From: Neckera pumila
Lineage: Eukaryota; Streptophyta; Bryopsida; Hypnales; Neckeraceae
Direction: 5' to 3'
Length of the DNA: 64,000 bases
Assembly (NCBI GenBank): GCA_963969595.1
Contig: OZ018408.1
Location: 372,001-436,000 of the forward strand
This document shows, in pieces, positions 1 to 12,565 of this stretch; the first letter of the stretch is position 1, and each line of letters begins with the position of its first letter. The notes under the pieces were generated by a model. That model was not told where the DNA came from. It searched no databases and worked only from the letters and a program-made list of their open reading frames with translations. Both the position numbers and the translations under genes were made by a program.

Positions 1-1810
1 CCTGCGTTTGTTGTTGACTCATGTTGAGGCACCAACTTCCTTTGATGACCTATTTTGTTTTCAAGATACGGTACATCCGACATACAAAGCCGCTTGCATT
101 GCAAGACTTTTACAGGATGATGGTGAATGGGACAATTGTCTCCATGAGGCAACCATCATTGCATTGCCTAGAGAAATTCGACGACTGTTTGCAACGCTTC
201 TTGTGCTAGGGCAACCATTGGATCCTCTTGATTTGTTGAGGAGACATATTGACGCTATGTCTGATGACTGGCGTAATGATCAAAATCGCTATAGCAAAGC
301 AATTTTGTCCATTAATGAACATTTATCATTTAATACTAAACGCATTGAAGATTTTTTTGACATTCAAGATTTGAATGAATTTGGTTATTCAAATGTTGTT
401 GATGATGCCAATGACAACAATAACTTAGATAATTGAAATATTAACTTTATAGTAGAAGACATGGACAAACTAAATGAAGGACAATGCATTGTTTTCAATA
501 CAGTTACTAATGCCATTTTAGAACCTCATCCTCCGTATAAGTTGTTTTTCTTGGATGGCCCTGGGGGTACCAGCAAGACTTTTGTATACAATACTATATT
601 AGGTTATCTTCGGGGTCGTGGTATTAAATGTATGGCAATGGCAACAAGTGGAATTGCTGCTTGTCTTTTGCAAGAAGGACGAACAACACATTCTTCTCTT
701 GTCATTCCATTACAATTGCATGAAAAATCAACATGTTCAATTAGTGCCCAATCATCATTAGCTAAAAGTTTGCATGAAGTACAATTGATTGTACTTGATG
801 AAGCTTGTCTGGACATAGATTTATGATCAAAGCAATAGATCAATCATTGCGAGATATTTGAGGTATTGATACTCCAAATGGCGGTCTTGTAGTTTTATAT
901 AGTGGTGATTTCCGCAAAACTTTGCCTGTCGTTGTAGGTGGAGGTCGTAAGCAAACTGTTGAAGCTTGCTTGCGACATTCATATTTGTTTTTGCTAATGC
1001 AACATTTTCATTTGATCACTAATATGCGTTTATAGAGTCAACCAGATTTTCAACAATTTTTATCAAATATTGGTGAAAGCAAAACTGGTTCAGAAGTAGA
1101 GCTACCGGTTGGGATGGTTGCGCATGAAAATTCTCTAAATGGACTCATTGATGCAATTTTTGATGACCCGGTTGATTTCTCTGAGCGTGTAATTTAGGTT
1201 GTCCGAAATGATGATGCCCAAGAAATCAACTGTAAAATCAATGACCGTATGCCTGGTGATGTGCATCAATGTTTTAGCGCTGATTTTATTTACGAAAATG
1301 ATGAACATGCCCATCATTATCCAGTAGAGTTTTTAAATTCTCTACATCTTAGTGGTTTGCCACCTCATCAATTAAATCTTAAATGTGGTCAATATGTGAT
1401 GTTGCTAAGAAACTTAAATCCGGCAAAAGGTTTGTGCAATGGTTGTTGTTTACGTTTGTTACAAGTATCTCCATCTGTATTATTGTGTGAAATTGTGGAA
1501 GGGTGTCATCGTGGCCAAGAAGTGTTGATTCCAAGAATCACACATCATTGCAATGATAGTTGCTTGCCATTTACACTATATCGGAGACAATTTCCTATCA
1601 CTGGTGCTTTTGCAATGACAATCAATAAATCACAGGGCCAATCATATAATTGAGTTCGCATTTGTTTTTGAAATGAAGTATTTAGCCATGGTCAATTATA
1701 TGTGGCTTTGTCTCGTAGTAGACATCCTACAAACATTAAGGTTGCTAATGACAATTCATATGTCGTGGGAACGGTAAAAAATGTGGTTTACCATGAGGTT
1801 TTTACATGAC
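1..1810 (+). pseudogene. Decayed Helitron helicase (PIF1-like), 3' part only
   Basis: This is the C-terminal part of a Helitron replication-helicase protein; the N-terminal Rep part would lie before the window. The segment 8-436 matches the region that precedes the helicase in plant Helitrons (HPTYKAACIARLL, LLQDDGEW). At 461-826 there is a P-loop GPGGTSKTF, where the usual second Gly of GTGKT is Ser, and a Walker B LIVLDEA. After a frameshift near 826 come GDFRKTLPVV and, near the end, TINKSQGQ and LYVALSRS, the last PIF1/RecD motifs. In-frame stops lie near 859, 1033 and 1195 and after 1650, so no helicase can be made. I could not find the CTRR end with its hairpin. Identification is firm; element limits are unknown. 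Confidence 0.9.
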
Positions 1811-3184
1811 ATTGTCTTGGAGATTCCTATATATTTACACCTAAATCAAGTGGATGGAAAAGTTAAAAGTTTGTTTCAAACTCTGCATATTTAGGGTTCA
1901 TGCACGCTTCGACGACGTCCCCTTCCATCCAATTGCATTCTTTTGGTGTCCATTATTATTTCATTGTCTCAATTGAGATAGCATATCATATCAATAAATA
2001 TAGTAGGATGATATTTGTAGCCATTTTGCTACTTTTTTTTTATAGTCAATGGAAGAATATTCCAATGCATGCATCTTTTGATGCAAATCTATTTATAAAA
2101 TTTATCACTTTTCTTTGAGAGTATGCAAATAGCCAAATATGCAAAGATTCTAATGTATAAATTTTAACTTGGATATGTCTTTTTTTATATTCTAGATTGG
2201 AATATATTCAAATGATTATGAAGATATTTATAATTTACTATTTGGATCTTTTGAATATCTTTTAAGTATCTTAAATATTATTTAAATCTTTTATTTTGTA
2301 ATAAAATTTATCATATAAAGATTTTTGCTTAATTAATTTCTATTGCACTATATATATATTTTCAAAGAATATTGTATGAAGATGTCAATATTTTCCTTTA
2401 GAAATTATACATAGTTACTTTATTTATCTACATTCTATCACATGAAAAATTGATGAAAGTAATATCTTTTATGCATAGCAAAGCAAGCGCCAACTGCTAG
2501 TGTTATCTAAAGTTCCACCATTACAAACCAACCCAGGAACTCATGCATGGAAGTGTTTACAATTATTGGGGTTTGTCAAGTTTTGGTAGGGAAAGAGGCA
2601 ACATAGCAATGGAAATCATTGGGGCAAGAAATCAACATTGGAGTACAATAGGAACAGCTATTAAAGAGCTTGCTAAAGCATAAGCAATATCAATCTAGCA
2701 AGCAAAAACTAGAGTATCAAAGCATACTTTTGAAAGTTCATTAGATTTTTGCATTACACTAGAATAATGGTTATGAATTTGGGATTGAGTTAGACATAGC
2801 TACAACTGGGGCTTTATAAAAATGTGTGTTCACTATTACAATTTTTTTTTATTCTTAATCTTATAGCTCAATAATATTTATTTTGAATGAGATTTATAAC
2901 ATTTATATTGGACACCATATTAGATGGCCTATATACTCTAATAAAGCTAGGAAACCAATAAACCACCTGACATGATAAACAATTAAGAAATATGAATTCC
3001 ACTTCATTAAATTTTGTCAAGGTTCTTCAATTGGTTCATCAACTAAAACTTTAGTGCATAAATAGTAATAGAATTTATAAATAAAAAATTTGTTATCTTG
3101 GGCCACTTCATACTACTTTCACACTTGTGCAATAAAAACATCTTCAAAAAGTCTTCTCATGAAGCCTAGAAGTGGTTTAGAGGT
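1811..3184. other. AT-rich noncoding stretch
   Basis: No gene or known element recognised. The first few hundred bases may be the 3' part of the Helitron, but no Helitron terminus could be placed. Short open frames here are chance products of AT-rich DNA. Confidence 0.5.
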
Positions 3185-3188
3185 TTAA

Positions 3189-4243
3189 TACTAAGGGACC
3201 ATTGTCCTTTTGGGGAACAAATGGGATTTTGGGTATGTACCTACAGGCATTCTAGTTAATAATATTTTTTGTAATTTTTAGTGGAGGTGAAATATTAAGA
3301 GAGCTACATGTAGATATAATTTTTTAGACCTTTGAATAAAACATTATGGGCAATTTTACACAAAGTAAAGGAGGAGGGGCAAGTCGGGCACTTGAGGTCG
3401 GGCAAGGCCTATGGCCACAAAGAGTCTATTGATTGAGTAGAAGGCATGAAAGAAGGGCAAGTGGTTGGCTAGGAAAGGGAGTTTGAACATCTCAAGCCTT
3501 GAAGATTGCCCAACATGGTTGGAAACGTGGCAGGGGGGATGTGAATATTGGAGAAGGGTAGGGAACATTGGAAAAGGGCGGGGAACACAAGGTGGATAGG
3601 GAGAGGTCATCTGACAAAGCCTCTCCAAGTTGATGAAGGGAGTGCAAGCCCAACTTTAGGAAGGACGATCCCTTCCCAAATGAGTAGCCCAAGCTAAATA
3701 TTAGCTTTCGGCTTTTTTTTGAGGTCGTGAATTTTTTTGGTATTTTTTTAATATTGTAGGAGAATGAGATGTCTAGGTATTCAACATTTGGATTTCATTA
3801 ATTCAAAATTTTGAAATGTATATAATGCTTTGAATTTCACATAGTATATATGCAACTTTCAGCAGCTTCTTGCATTGCAAGAACTTATTTGATATGTTGC
3901 ACTGCTCCATTTCTTTTTAAAATTGTCCCACGTATACCTAATATGATCCACTACATAGAAGAATTAAAGCTCAACTTTGTGTAGAGCCAGTAACAGTGGT
4001 CAAAGACAAGTATGAGTTTCAAGTATGAAGGGATTTTTTTTTCCAACTTTGAATACTTATAGCTTCCAATCTGTATGGTCAAACTTGATGAAATTGTTAC
4101 CACATGATTCCAGACAAGTAGAGTACAAGATTTTATGATTAGATTCTAAATATATATATATTTTTTAGTTTTGTAGATGAATGCAATAGAAATGGCAGCT
4201 TTGAGTGTTTTTTCACATAAAAATGGCCTTGGCCCTTTAGTAG
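3189..4243. mobile_element. TTAA-family (piggyBac-like) non-autonomous element, with internal extra sequence
   Basis: TTAA lies on both sides (3185-3188 and 4244-4247). The left end (TACTAAGGGACCATTGTCC) and the right end (GGCCTTGGCCCTTTAGTAG) match the ends of the copy at 44343-45266. At 1,055 bp it is about 130 bp longer than the usual copies. A G-rich block around 3360-3690 has no match in them, so something may be inserted there. The subterminal hairpin (TTGTCC...GGGAACAA) is present with a bulge. No coding capacity. Confidence 0.7.
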
Positions 4244-4247
4244 TTAA

Positions 4248-5381
4248 GTCAACAATGTAAAACTTCAAGTTGCAATAAAATCAAAAGCACCTTTTAGTTT
4301 GGAAATGATATTGAATATTGTGACATTGAAGCCAATTCTACTATAAAACTTGTCCAAAATTACAAGAATTAGAAACTAAAATTCAATCTAATGCTAATAA
4401 AGCCAAAGAAACTAATGTTGAGAGGAAAAATAGACTAGGTGCCTTAGGCCAAGGTAGCCATCTAGATGCATGCAAAAATTGTACATAATACTAATTATTT
4501 AATCTTATTTTACAAAGCCACGCATACATTTGCAGCCAAATTACATCATCAGCATTGCAGCTACACACTCATTGATTGAAACATTTACAAGTAGGTACCT
4601 TCACAATTGTTAGTTCAATGTGAGTTGATATATTAAGAAGTTTTTCAAACACCTAGACCATTATAGTACTTCTTGAAGTATACTAAGGTGTGAAACATCA
4701 AAACAATATTCTTATGGCTTATTAGTCTAGAGTGAAGAATTACTACTCTTACACTCCATGATCCACATAGTCATTTCATATATAAAAAAAATTCTATAAA
4801 CACGTAATTTTATTCTAAATGCTAGGAGCCAAAAACCATAAACAAAATACAAATATCAATACGTTAGGTATTTTAAGTCTTCCATTCCAATTATAGCAAT
4901 GGCAACTTCCTTTCCAAGTATAATCATGGTTGATAGAAGTTTTTTCATCTTTTATCTAGGCATTTGAAGCTTCTAATCTTTCCTGGGGGGATCACTCCAT
5001 AGGGGGTTTAAGATACCACGCGCGGCAAAGGGATATTTTTCTAGGGGGTATTTTGATTTTTTCAAGTATTTAAGTGGTCCCTATTATTACCTGATTTTCT
5101 AATTGAGGGTATTTTATACCCCTGTATAATTACTTATAATTGAAAAGGGTGGGCAATTTTGAAGACCCTTCCTTTGTTATGAAAAAAGTAGAGAAAAAAG
5201 GCCAAACACAAAGATTAAAGACAAAAAATCTTCCACTTTAAGCTATGTCCAAGGAGTAAAAGACACTCTTGCATTTGTAGAATTTGGACATGAACTAAAT
5301 ACATGAAGAAACATTATACCTAAATAATGTAACAATCATGAAAGAATGCAATACCATAAATGCAAGTGCAATTTCTACAGG
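4248..5381. other. AT-rich noncoding stretch
   Basis: No gene recognised. A few G-rich runs occur around 4980-5110 (for example GGGGGGATCAC) but show no element structure that I can define. Confidence 0.5.
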
Positions 5382-5383
5382 TA

Positions 5384-5619
5384 CAGTAGAACCTCTCTTA
5401 GTGCATACTCTGTTTTTGCATAATATGCACTAATAGAGATAGTACTTTGAAGCCTTTATTGATGAACAATAATTGGAGGCCTTGTAGTTAAAACCCATGT
5501 GGTTGGAGGCCCTATAGTTAGAAGCTACGTTAGGCAGTGAACAATAGTGCACCTCTCCAAATGCATAAACCTCTCCTAGTGCATAATCCCCGCACTATGC
5601 ACTAAGAGAGGTTCTACTG
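5384..5619. mobile_element. MITE with pogo/Tc1-mariner-like ends and TA target
   Basis: A 236-bp element with perfect terminal inverted repeats of about 24 bp that start CAGTAGAACCTCTCTTAGTG, flanked by TA on both sides. CAGTAGAACCTC-type ends with a TA target duplication are typical of pogo/Tigger-like members of Tc1-mariner. The motif CTCTCCTAGTGCATAA is repeated again inside the right half, so the ends look partly duplicated internally. No coding capacity. Family assignment rests on the ends only. Confidence 0.75.
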
Positions 5620-5809
5620 TAACACAACAACACACAACACATTGAGCCACCTGAAATTGAAACAAACCACTACCATTCCTTAACCTAGAGAAAATTAAGA
5701 GATCTGAAACTCCTTGGTGAAAACAAACCTACCTTGCTTTGCATTATGAATTGTTTTGTTGATTAGTTGCTTTGTTAGTCCATACATTAAGTTAGTATGT
5801 TTTTTTTAC

Positions 5810-6198
5810 CTATATTTAGGTACCTAATTTGTTTATTTTGTTACGTTGAGGCCTCCCAAACCATGCATCCCCTGACCATGTGCTTGGTACCGTCGGAAAG
5901 CTCTCGGCGAGGAGGGGTGCATAGATTTGGTTTCGTGGCGTTTGGACCTACGGTGCGGAAGTTATTGAATTTTGAAGTATTTTTGGATTAAAAAATTAGG
6001 AAAAATTACTTTTACTTTTACTTTGGTTGTGTTCTTGGTACTGTTGGAAAGCTCTTGGCGAGGAGGCATAGACGGGCTTTGTTTTGTGACATTTGGAGCA
6101 ACGGTGTGAAAAATATTGAATTTCAAAATTTTGATTATAAATTAGAAAATTATTTTTAATATGATTTTGACTATGGCAACAGCACAGGGCACACTAGT
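5810..6198 (-). repeat. Dispersed repeat R, two modules in tandem
   Basis: Two successive modules with the R core (TTGGTACCGTCGGAAAGCTC, then GGCGAGGAG) followed by an AT-rich tail with TTATTGAATTT. The block ends in GGCACAGGGCACACTAGT. The first module is GC-rich and well conserved; the second is worn. R is not assigned to a known class. Confidence 0.65.
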
Positions 6199-6293
6199 CA
6201 GTATGAATGGTTCTATTGTTCAATTGTTTTGTACCATGCATTGCTTTGTTAATCCGTATTATCAATTGTTTTGTTAATCTATTGTTTTGTTAA

Positions 6294-7222
6294 CCCCTAA
6301 AGTTCCATGACTATGTTTTCATCAAAAATGCTCAAAAAATTGCCAATTTTAGTACAAGTACCCAATTTTTGACAATAGACTTATTTTAACTCATATAATT
6401 GTAGGATCTTGTAGTATGGTGACTTGAGAACATGTAGTAAAAATTTCAGAAATTTCCACCACATGGATTGCAAGATATAAGCATTCAAATTCCCTGAAAT
6501 CATTTTTTTGGCTTTGCAAAAAATAGGGCAGTTGCACTTCACATGCTCACTTTTTGATGAAAAAATGTCCAAAATGATGGTGCTTCTTTGAATTATTTTT
6601 CCTAGACAAGTTGGCTACATGCTTGAAAAATTTCACTTCATTTGGAACTGTCCAACATATAGGAAAAAAAGAATAAGTAGATAGTAGTAGAGAATGATTC
6701 AAAATACTAAATTGTTGAGAATTTAATTATAAAATTGAAAAATACTAATCCCAATGGTTGCAATGTTGTAATAAACAGTCTACATCCTAGGATTTTATTT
6801 TTCTCAAAAAATATTGAAAATTGAGTAAGATCAAGGACTTCAAAGTTTATTTTAGAATAAAGAATTCATAACTGCCCACAAACTAAAATTCCTCATAACT
6901 TTTGACTCATTGATCAAAATGGGATGATTCAAAGCTTTCCACATACATATAACTTTAGAAACCAAATTTCAAATTTTTGTTTTTGGAAAAAGTGATTTTT
7001 TCTTATCTGCCCAAACTGCCCAGTTACGAAAAAAAATAACATGTTAGACCATAATTTTTGACTCACATTTCCAAATGTCATGAAATTTAGTGCATATGGA
7101 AAATATTCCTTGCACCCACCTTCTATTAAGATTTCTATTAAACTTTTTAATATAGAAATCTCTAGTCATACGTACCTGCTCAAAATTTCTATACAACCAA
7201 AAAACGCATGCGGGTCCTTTAG
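6294..7222. mobile_element. TTAA-family (piggyBac-like) non-autonomous element
   Basis: TTAA at 6290-6293 is followed by CCCCTAAAGTTCCATGACTA. The right end GGGTCCTTTAGG has lost the last GGTT before AA. At 929 bp it has the typical family length. It belongs to the subfamily whose other members are at 58615-60082, 60225-61135 and 62642-63563 (shared ATGACTATGTTTTCATC near one end). No coding capacity. Confidence 0.8.
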
Positions 7223-7311
7223 GAATCTATTTGTATTATCAATTGCTATATTGCTATGCATTATGAATTGGTTTGCTAGTCAGTATTTACTTACCTTGTT
7301 CAATAATTAGA

Positions 7312-7735
7312 ACTAGTGTGCCCTGTGCCGTTGCCACAGCCAAAACAAAAATAATTGTATTTCTCTAATTTTTTGATTCAATAATAAAAACTTTGAAAGT
7401 CAGTATCTTTCACACCATCATTCCAAAAGCCACAAAACAAAGCCCGTCTACCTCTCCTCGCCAAGAGCTTTCCAAAGGTATCAAGAACGTGACCAAAATC
7501 AAAGTAAAAGTAATTTTCTAATTTTTTGATTCCATAAATACTTGGAAATTCAATAACTTATGCACCATAGGTCCAAATGCCATGAAACCAAACCCTTGCA
7601 CCCCTCCTCGTCGAGCCCTTTCAGACGGTACCAAGCACGCGGCCAGGAGACGCACGGTCCAAGAGATCTCATCGTAACAAAACAAAACAAAACAAAACAA
7701 AACAAAACAAACAAACAACCAGCGAAACTTAAGGT
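7312..7735 (+). repeat. Dispersed repeat R with AAAAC microsatellite
   Basis: Begins ACTAGTGTGCCCTGTGCCG and carries two core modules (GCCAAGAGCTTTCC and TTTCAGACGGTACCAAGC). It ends after an AAAAC/AAAC tract with ACTTAAGGTAT. It lies just upstream of the CCT3 promoter, within about 300 bp of the start codon. Confidence 0.65.
7678..7713 (+). repeat. (AAAAC)6(AAAC)2 microsatellite
   Basis: Short run of AAAAC units followed by AAAC units at the same internal position of repeat R that is expanded at 52832 and 61566. Confidence 0.9.
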
Positions 7736-7860
7736 ATGGATTTCGTATTTATTTGATAAAGACAAACATGAACGAACGAAATAAAAGTAAAAACCGAACG
7801 CTGCCCGTTTTTGTTTTTTTTGTTTTTTTTTGACACAAATTACGCTGCCCAGGTTAAATG

Positions 7861-7893
7861 TAGCCCAGCCCAAGCTTTCCGTTGCAACCCTAA
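7861..7893 (+). promoter_or_regulatory. CCT3 proximal promoter motifs: site II pair and telo-box
   Basis: Two overlapping AGCCCA motifs (TGGGCT on the other strand, the plant site II type) at about 7862-7872 and a telo-box core AACCCTAA at 7886-7893. Both are typical of plant housekeeping genes. They lie about 115-145 bp before the CCT3 start codon. Function is inferred from known plant promoters. Confidence 0.55.
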
Positions 7894-8006
7894 GTTAGTT
7901 TGCAGCTCCCCTCTCAACATCGCTGCTGCTGCTGCATTTCTGCTGCCGATCAATCGCCTTCTCTCACTCTTGCCGCAGTCACAACCTCCTGATCTCCTTC
8001 GCCACC

Positions 8007-11000
8007 ATGCAGGCCCCCGTGCTAGTTCTCAGTACGTCTCCCGTTTTTTTCTCTACCATTCTGGCATATTTGTAGGGTTTAGGGCCAGTATTTGGAAGTT
8101 CACGGGTTTGGCTTTCGTTTCGTAGGTCATTGTGTGTTGGCGTTCTTTCTTAAGGTCATTGTGCTGCTTGATTGATGTTGATGGAAAGTTTTAGGATCCG
8201 GCAATTGCGTGTGTTGTTTTCGCGAATGGGATGTCTAAAACCTTTCCAATGGCGTGGTTTCAGATGACGCGACGAAGAGGGAGACAGGAAGTCGCGTGCA
8301 CCGTGCCAATATTCAGGCCTCGAAGGTATTTATTGACGTTTTCCTGTGAGACTTTTAGTTTTGTGAAAGTAACCGTGGATCTGGTGTGTTAAGGTGACTG
8401 ATTTTTAATTTTTTTGTATATGTTTTTGTTGATGTTCCGTATTAGCATGTATGAGTGGGACAATGAAGGTAAGCATAATGTGCGTTGATTGTTTTGGCTT
8501 AGACATTGATTAGGCTTTTTCTCCTGGTTTGTGCGCCGTAGTCTGCAAGAAATTTTGGAGATCGAAACGGCCTTGTATCTTTGATTAGGAAGTAGAATGC
8601 CTGGCCTGCCGTGTAAATGTGGGGGCTTTTTAGAAACTGTAAAGCTTGACATAATGTTTCGGTTTGTTATGCAGGCTGTGGCTGATGTCATTCGAACAAC
8701 GCTGGGACCTAGGTCTATGCTGAAGATGCTCCTTGATGCTAGTGGAGGTACTTTCGTGCTCTTGCAGGCTTGATTTGGTGTACCTTTTGCTTTGATACTA
8801 CAGAGGGTTGGTGAATGTTTAAAATAATGTCTATGTTTTTGTTGTGCTTGACGAGATGCAAACGACGTTTTTTCCTAAAAAGACTGTCGGTTTTTGTTTT
8901 CTCGGCAGGAATTGTTCTCACAAACGATGGAAATGCAATTTTAAGAGAGCTTGATGTCTCACACCCTGCTGCTAAGGTTAGTCCTGAGAAACCTGGTGAT
9001 TAAACTGTGCATTACTATGGCATTACTTCCATTTTCCTAGTTCAGGATGTTGTTCTAGCAATTTAAATCGAATCATGACTTATTCTGGCTATCTTCAGTC
9101 TATGATAGAGCTCAGTCGTACGCAAGATGAGGAGGTTGGTGATGGAACTACGTCGGTGATCATTCTAGGTGATCTATTTGACCTCTTCTTCTGCGCAATC
9201 TACAGCCTAATTACTTTGTCTTTCATTGAAAAGTCATCCGGAATATTTTACTCGAACACCAATGGAGACCCCATATTTTGAGTTATTTCCATGTAGTGAT
9301 TTTGACCGTAATCGCCTGTATTCTCTGCATTCTCTGCATTTTCGTGTTTGAGTACTCGTTTGAGGTTTTGTTCAACGTGTATCTAGAATGACAAACCCAA
9401 AATTCAGAATAGAACCTGAAGTTAGGATATCCCTAAAGAACAAAACTCTGAGATTATTGTTTTGATCCTAGTATATGCTTTGAATGTACCAGTCGTCCAG
9501 TTAAAGGTCTTGATCCTTCTATGAAACTTCATTTGGCAGCTGGCGAGATGCTTTATGTTGCTGAGCAGTTTCTGGATAGGCAATTTCACCCCACTGTTAT
9601 ATGCCGAGGTTAGTACAAAAAAATTCGTTCTTCTCTACTACTTTTGGACTAGGCTTACGTTTGATTATTATCTGTTGCAACGAGTTTCGTTCTTACGAAA
9701 CATTGGCACGTCTTTAGTAGTTTTACTCATGATTCGCACCTAATTATTGTTCTCAGGCATCTGTGATTGTACATAGTGCATGTTGTTACTTCACCAAAGA
9801 TTGCTGACAACCGCAATACTGGTGTTATTTGATTCTCGGAACGCTGTGTATTTGATGTTTTTGTGCAGCATACTCTAAAGCTTTGGAGGACGCAGTGGCT
9901 GCACTTAAGGAGATTTCGTTTGACATCGATATTACTGATCGTGAGTGCATCTCCTAGTTTACGCTTTCCTGTCTAGCACTGTCGAGGCACGACTGGTGTC
10001 TGTTAAGTGGCTACCAAAAGCAGCTCTTACACTAAGCAGGTGACAAGTAGGTGTCACCTGCTTTTGATGGCCACCTCAATAAGCTCTGGGGCTTGACGGA
10101 GGAGTATATACCTCAATGATGCTAAGGCTTCTGTGCATAGCCGTCTCCTGATTTTTATTTTTAAGAACAGAAAGGATAATTTGGGAATTTTTGAGACTAC
10201 CTCTGGACACTGAAGAAATCCATGCTTCCCAATATTCAGGTGCAATGATGCTGAACATCGTGCGAAGTTGTATTGGCACAAAGTTCACAAGCCGTTTTGG
10301 AACTCTAATTGCTGTAAGTTCTTGTCTTTGATATCTACTAAAGCTTATGTTTATCCAGTCCTAGTCATTGGAATATAAATTAAATTATCTTTGGTTCTGT
10401 TCTGGATTACTGCTAATCATTGGTCGTAGTGATTTATCGCAGCGCATCTCACTTACATTGACATGTCTTTTAATGCAGGACCTGGCGATCGATTCGGTTG
10501 CTACTATATCTGTTGATTTGGGAAATGGTCTTCGAGAGGTTGACATCAAGAAGTACATCAAGACGGAAAAGATTCCAGGAGGACAGTTGGAAGATTCAAA
10601 AGTCCTGAAGGGAGTGATGTTCAATAAGGATGTTGTCTCCCCAGGAAAAATGCGAAGGAAGATTTTGAACCCTCGTATCATACTTCTGGATTCTCCACTG
10701 GAGTATAAGAAAGGAGAGAACCAGACAAATGCAGAGCTCATGAAAGAGGAGGACTGGTAATTTCATTTTGAACTTTGTGTAATCCGCTTGTACTCGTGCA
10801 ATACCATGCTGTATGCATGTCACATCTATTCCTTGGCACAGTTTGAGGTCTGTTGGTGTTCATTTGGAAAAAAAATTCTGTCACTTCGCTGGTTTAAGAT
10901 AGACTGATGACTTTCAAATCTGAAATTATTGCTCATCTGGCCAACTTAGCTGACGTATCATCGTAATTTGGCTGATGGATGTTTGTTTTTCTGATTGTCA

Positions 11001-12565
11001 GGGCTACTTTGTTGCACATGGAAGAAGAATATATTGAGCAGTTATGTGTTCAAATCATAAAGTTCAAGCCCGATTTGGTGATTACTGAGAAAGGCTTGAG
11101 TGACCTGGCATCTCATTATCTTAGCAAGGCAGGTATTAGTGCAATTCGCAGATTGAGGAAGACGGATAACAATCGTATTGCTCGAGCTTGTGGAGCCACC
11201 ATTGTGAATCGCCCAGAAGAGATTCAGGAGAGTGATGTCGGTACTGGCTGTGGCCTGTTTGAGGTTAAGAAGATTGGAGATGAATACTTCTCTTTCATCG
11301 TTGAGTGCAAGGAACCTAAAGCGTGCACGGTCTTGCTAAGAGGACCCAGCAAAGATCTCTTAAATGAAGTGGAGCGCAACTTGGCGGTGAGTTGATATTT
11401 GGCAGTCCATGCAGCCATTGGTTGGTTAATCAATATTTCCTTGTTTTGCAGTACGTCTGGATAGACTCTCACTCTTTCAGACAAAAATAATGTAGCTTTT
11501 CTGTAATTGGCTTGTGGTGTGTGATGGAAAATATTCGATTTTGATTTCGAAATAATGGGATGACAGGATGCTATGGGAGTAGCTCGCAATGTTATCAAAG
11601 ATGCAAAATTGGTCCCAGGTGGTGGAGCCTCAGAAATGGCTGTTGCAGCTATATTGAAGAAAAAGAGCATGTCAATTGAAGGTGTTGAACAGGTTGGTAT
11701 CTTTGAACGTGAAGTTGCAAACTTATTGATACTTCAGTGGAATGGCTTAGAGGATCGGAGGCAACATCGTACAGATTCTAGAATGTAGAATTCTTAAATA
11801 TGCTGGTTCTGAAGGCTATGTGGTTGATTGCAGTGGCCATACAGGGCAGTTGTTCAAGCTCTAGAAGTAATCCCTCGAACTCTTGCTCAAAACTGTGGTG
11901 TCAACGTAATTCGGACCATGACTGCCCTCCAAGCTAAGGTTTATTCTCCTTACTTAACTTGCACTTCGTTTTGGGTCTTCCCAATCTTCCTGACTTCTTC
12001 CTTTGTTTGACCATGTTCATGTGCTGAAGTTTAGCTACCTTTAAGTAGAAAATGGGGTTTGCTATTATTATATTCTTGAAGTCAGGAATCAGTTTAATTT
12101 TATATTTATGCCTATTTGCAGCATGCCAATGGTGAAAACCCTATGGTCGGCATTGATGGCAATACTGGTGAAATCACCGACATGAAAGAGCTTGGAGTAC
12201 GTCATCCTCGCCCTCTCTTAGTATTCTCCAAAATTGCTTGTGTCAGATATTGGGACGTATTTTAGTGGTTTAGATTACAGATACTCACCATAGAGTTGGA
12301 GATTGCCGCTTGTTTTACTCTTCAAATTTCCAGTGAGCATTGTTTCAGTTTTCTAAGTCAATCGATTATGATTAAGCAGGTGTGGGACTCTTTTGGAGTG
12401 AAGCAACAAACTTTCAAAACAGCAATAGAAGCTGCCTGCATGCTCTTGAGAATTGATGACATCGTAAGTGGTATTAAGAAGAAGCAAGCTCCTGGATCTG
12501 CACCCAAGCAACCCGTAACATCAACTGGAGAGGATGTTGATAGTGAGCAAATGATTCCGGAATAG
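8007..12565 (+). CDS. CCT3: T-complex protein 1 subunit gamma (chaperonin CCT3)
   Basis: One of eight subunits of the cytosolic CCT/TRiC ring, which folds actin, tubulin and other proteins using ATP. Fourteen exons join to 1,668 nt (555 residues): 8007-8031, 8264-8325, 8675-8747, 8909-8976, 9099-9168, 9540-9608, 9869-9940, 10240-10313, 10479-10756, 11002-11386, 11567-11692, 11834-11938, 12122-12196, 12380-12565. All thirteen introns are GT-AG, 122-371 bp long. Group II chaperonin motifs are present: TLGPRSM (about residues 37-43), TNDGNAIL, EVGDGTTSVI (residues 88-97), VPGGGASEMAV (from 408) and WPYRAVVQALEVIPRT. Gamma-specific text includes MQAPVLVL at the N terminus, KKYIKTEKIPGG and RKTDNNRIARACGA. 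The length equals that of plant CCT3. The start ATG sits in GCCACCATGC. No frameshift or stop was found, so the gene looks intact. Confidence 0.96.

Noticed and set aside
10385..10741. 118-codon minus-strand frame
   Set aside because: It lies antisense to CCT3 exon 9 and has no recognisable family.
11224..11670. 148-codon minus-strand frame
   Set aside because: Antisense to CCT3 exons 10-11; a shadow of the real coding sequence.
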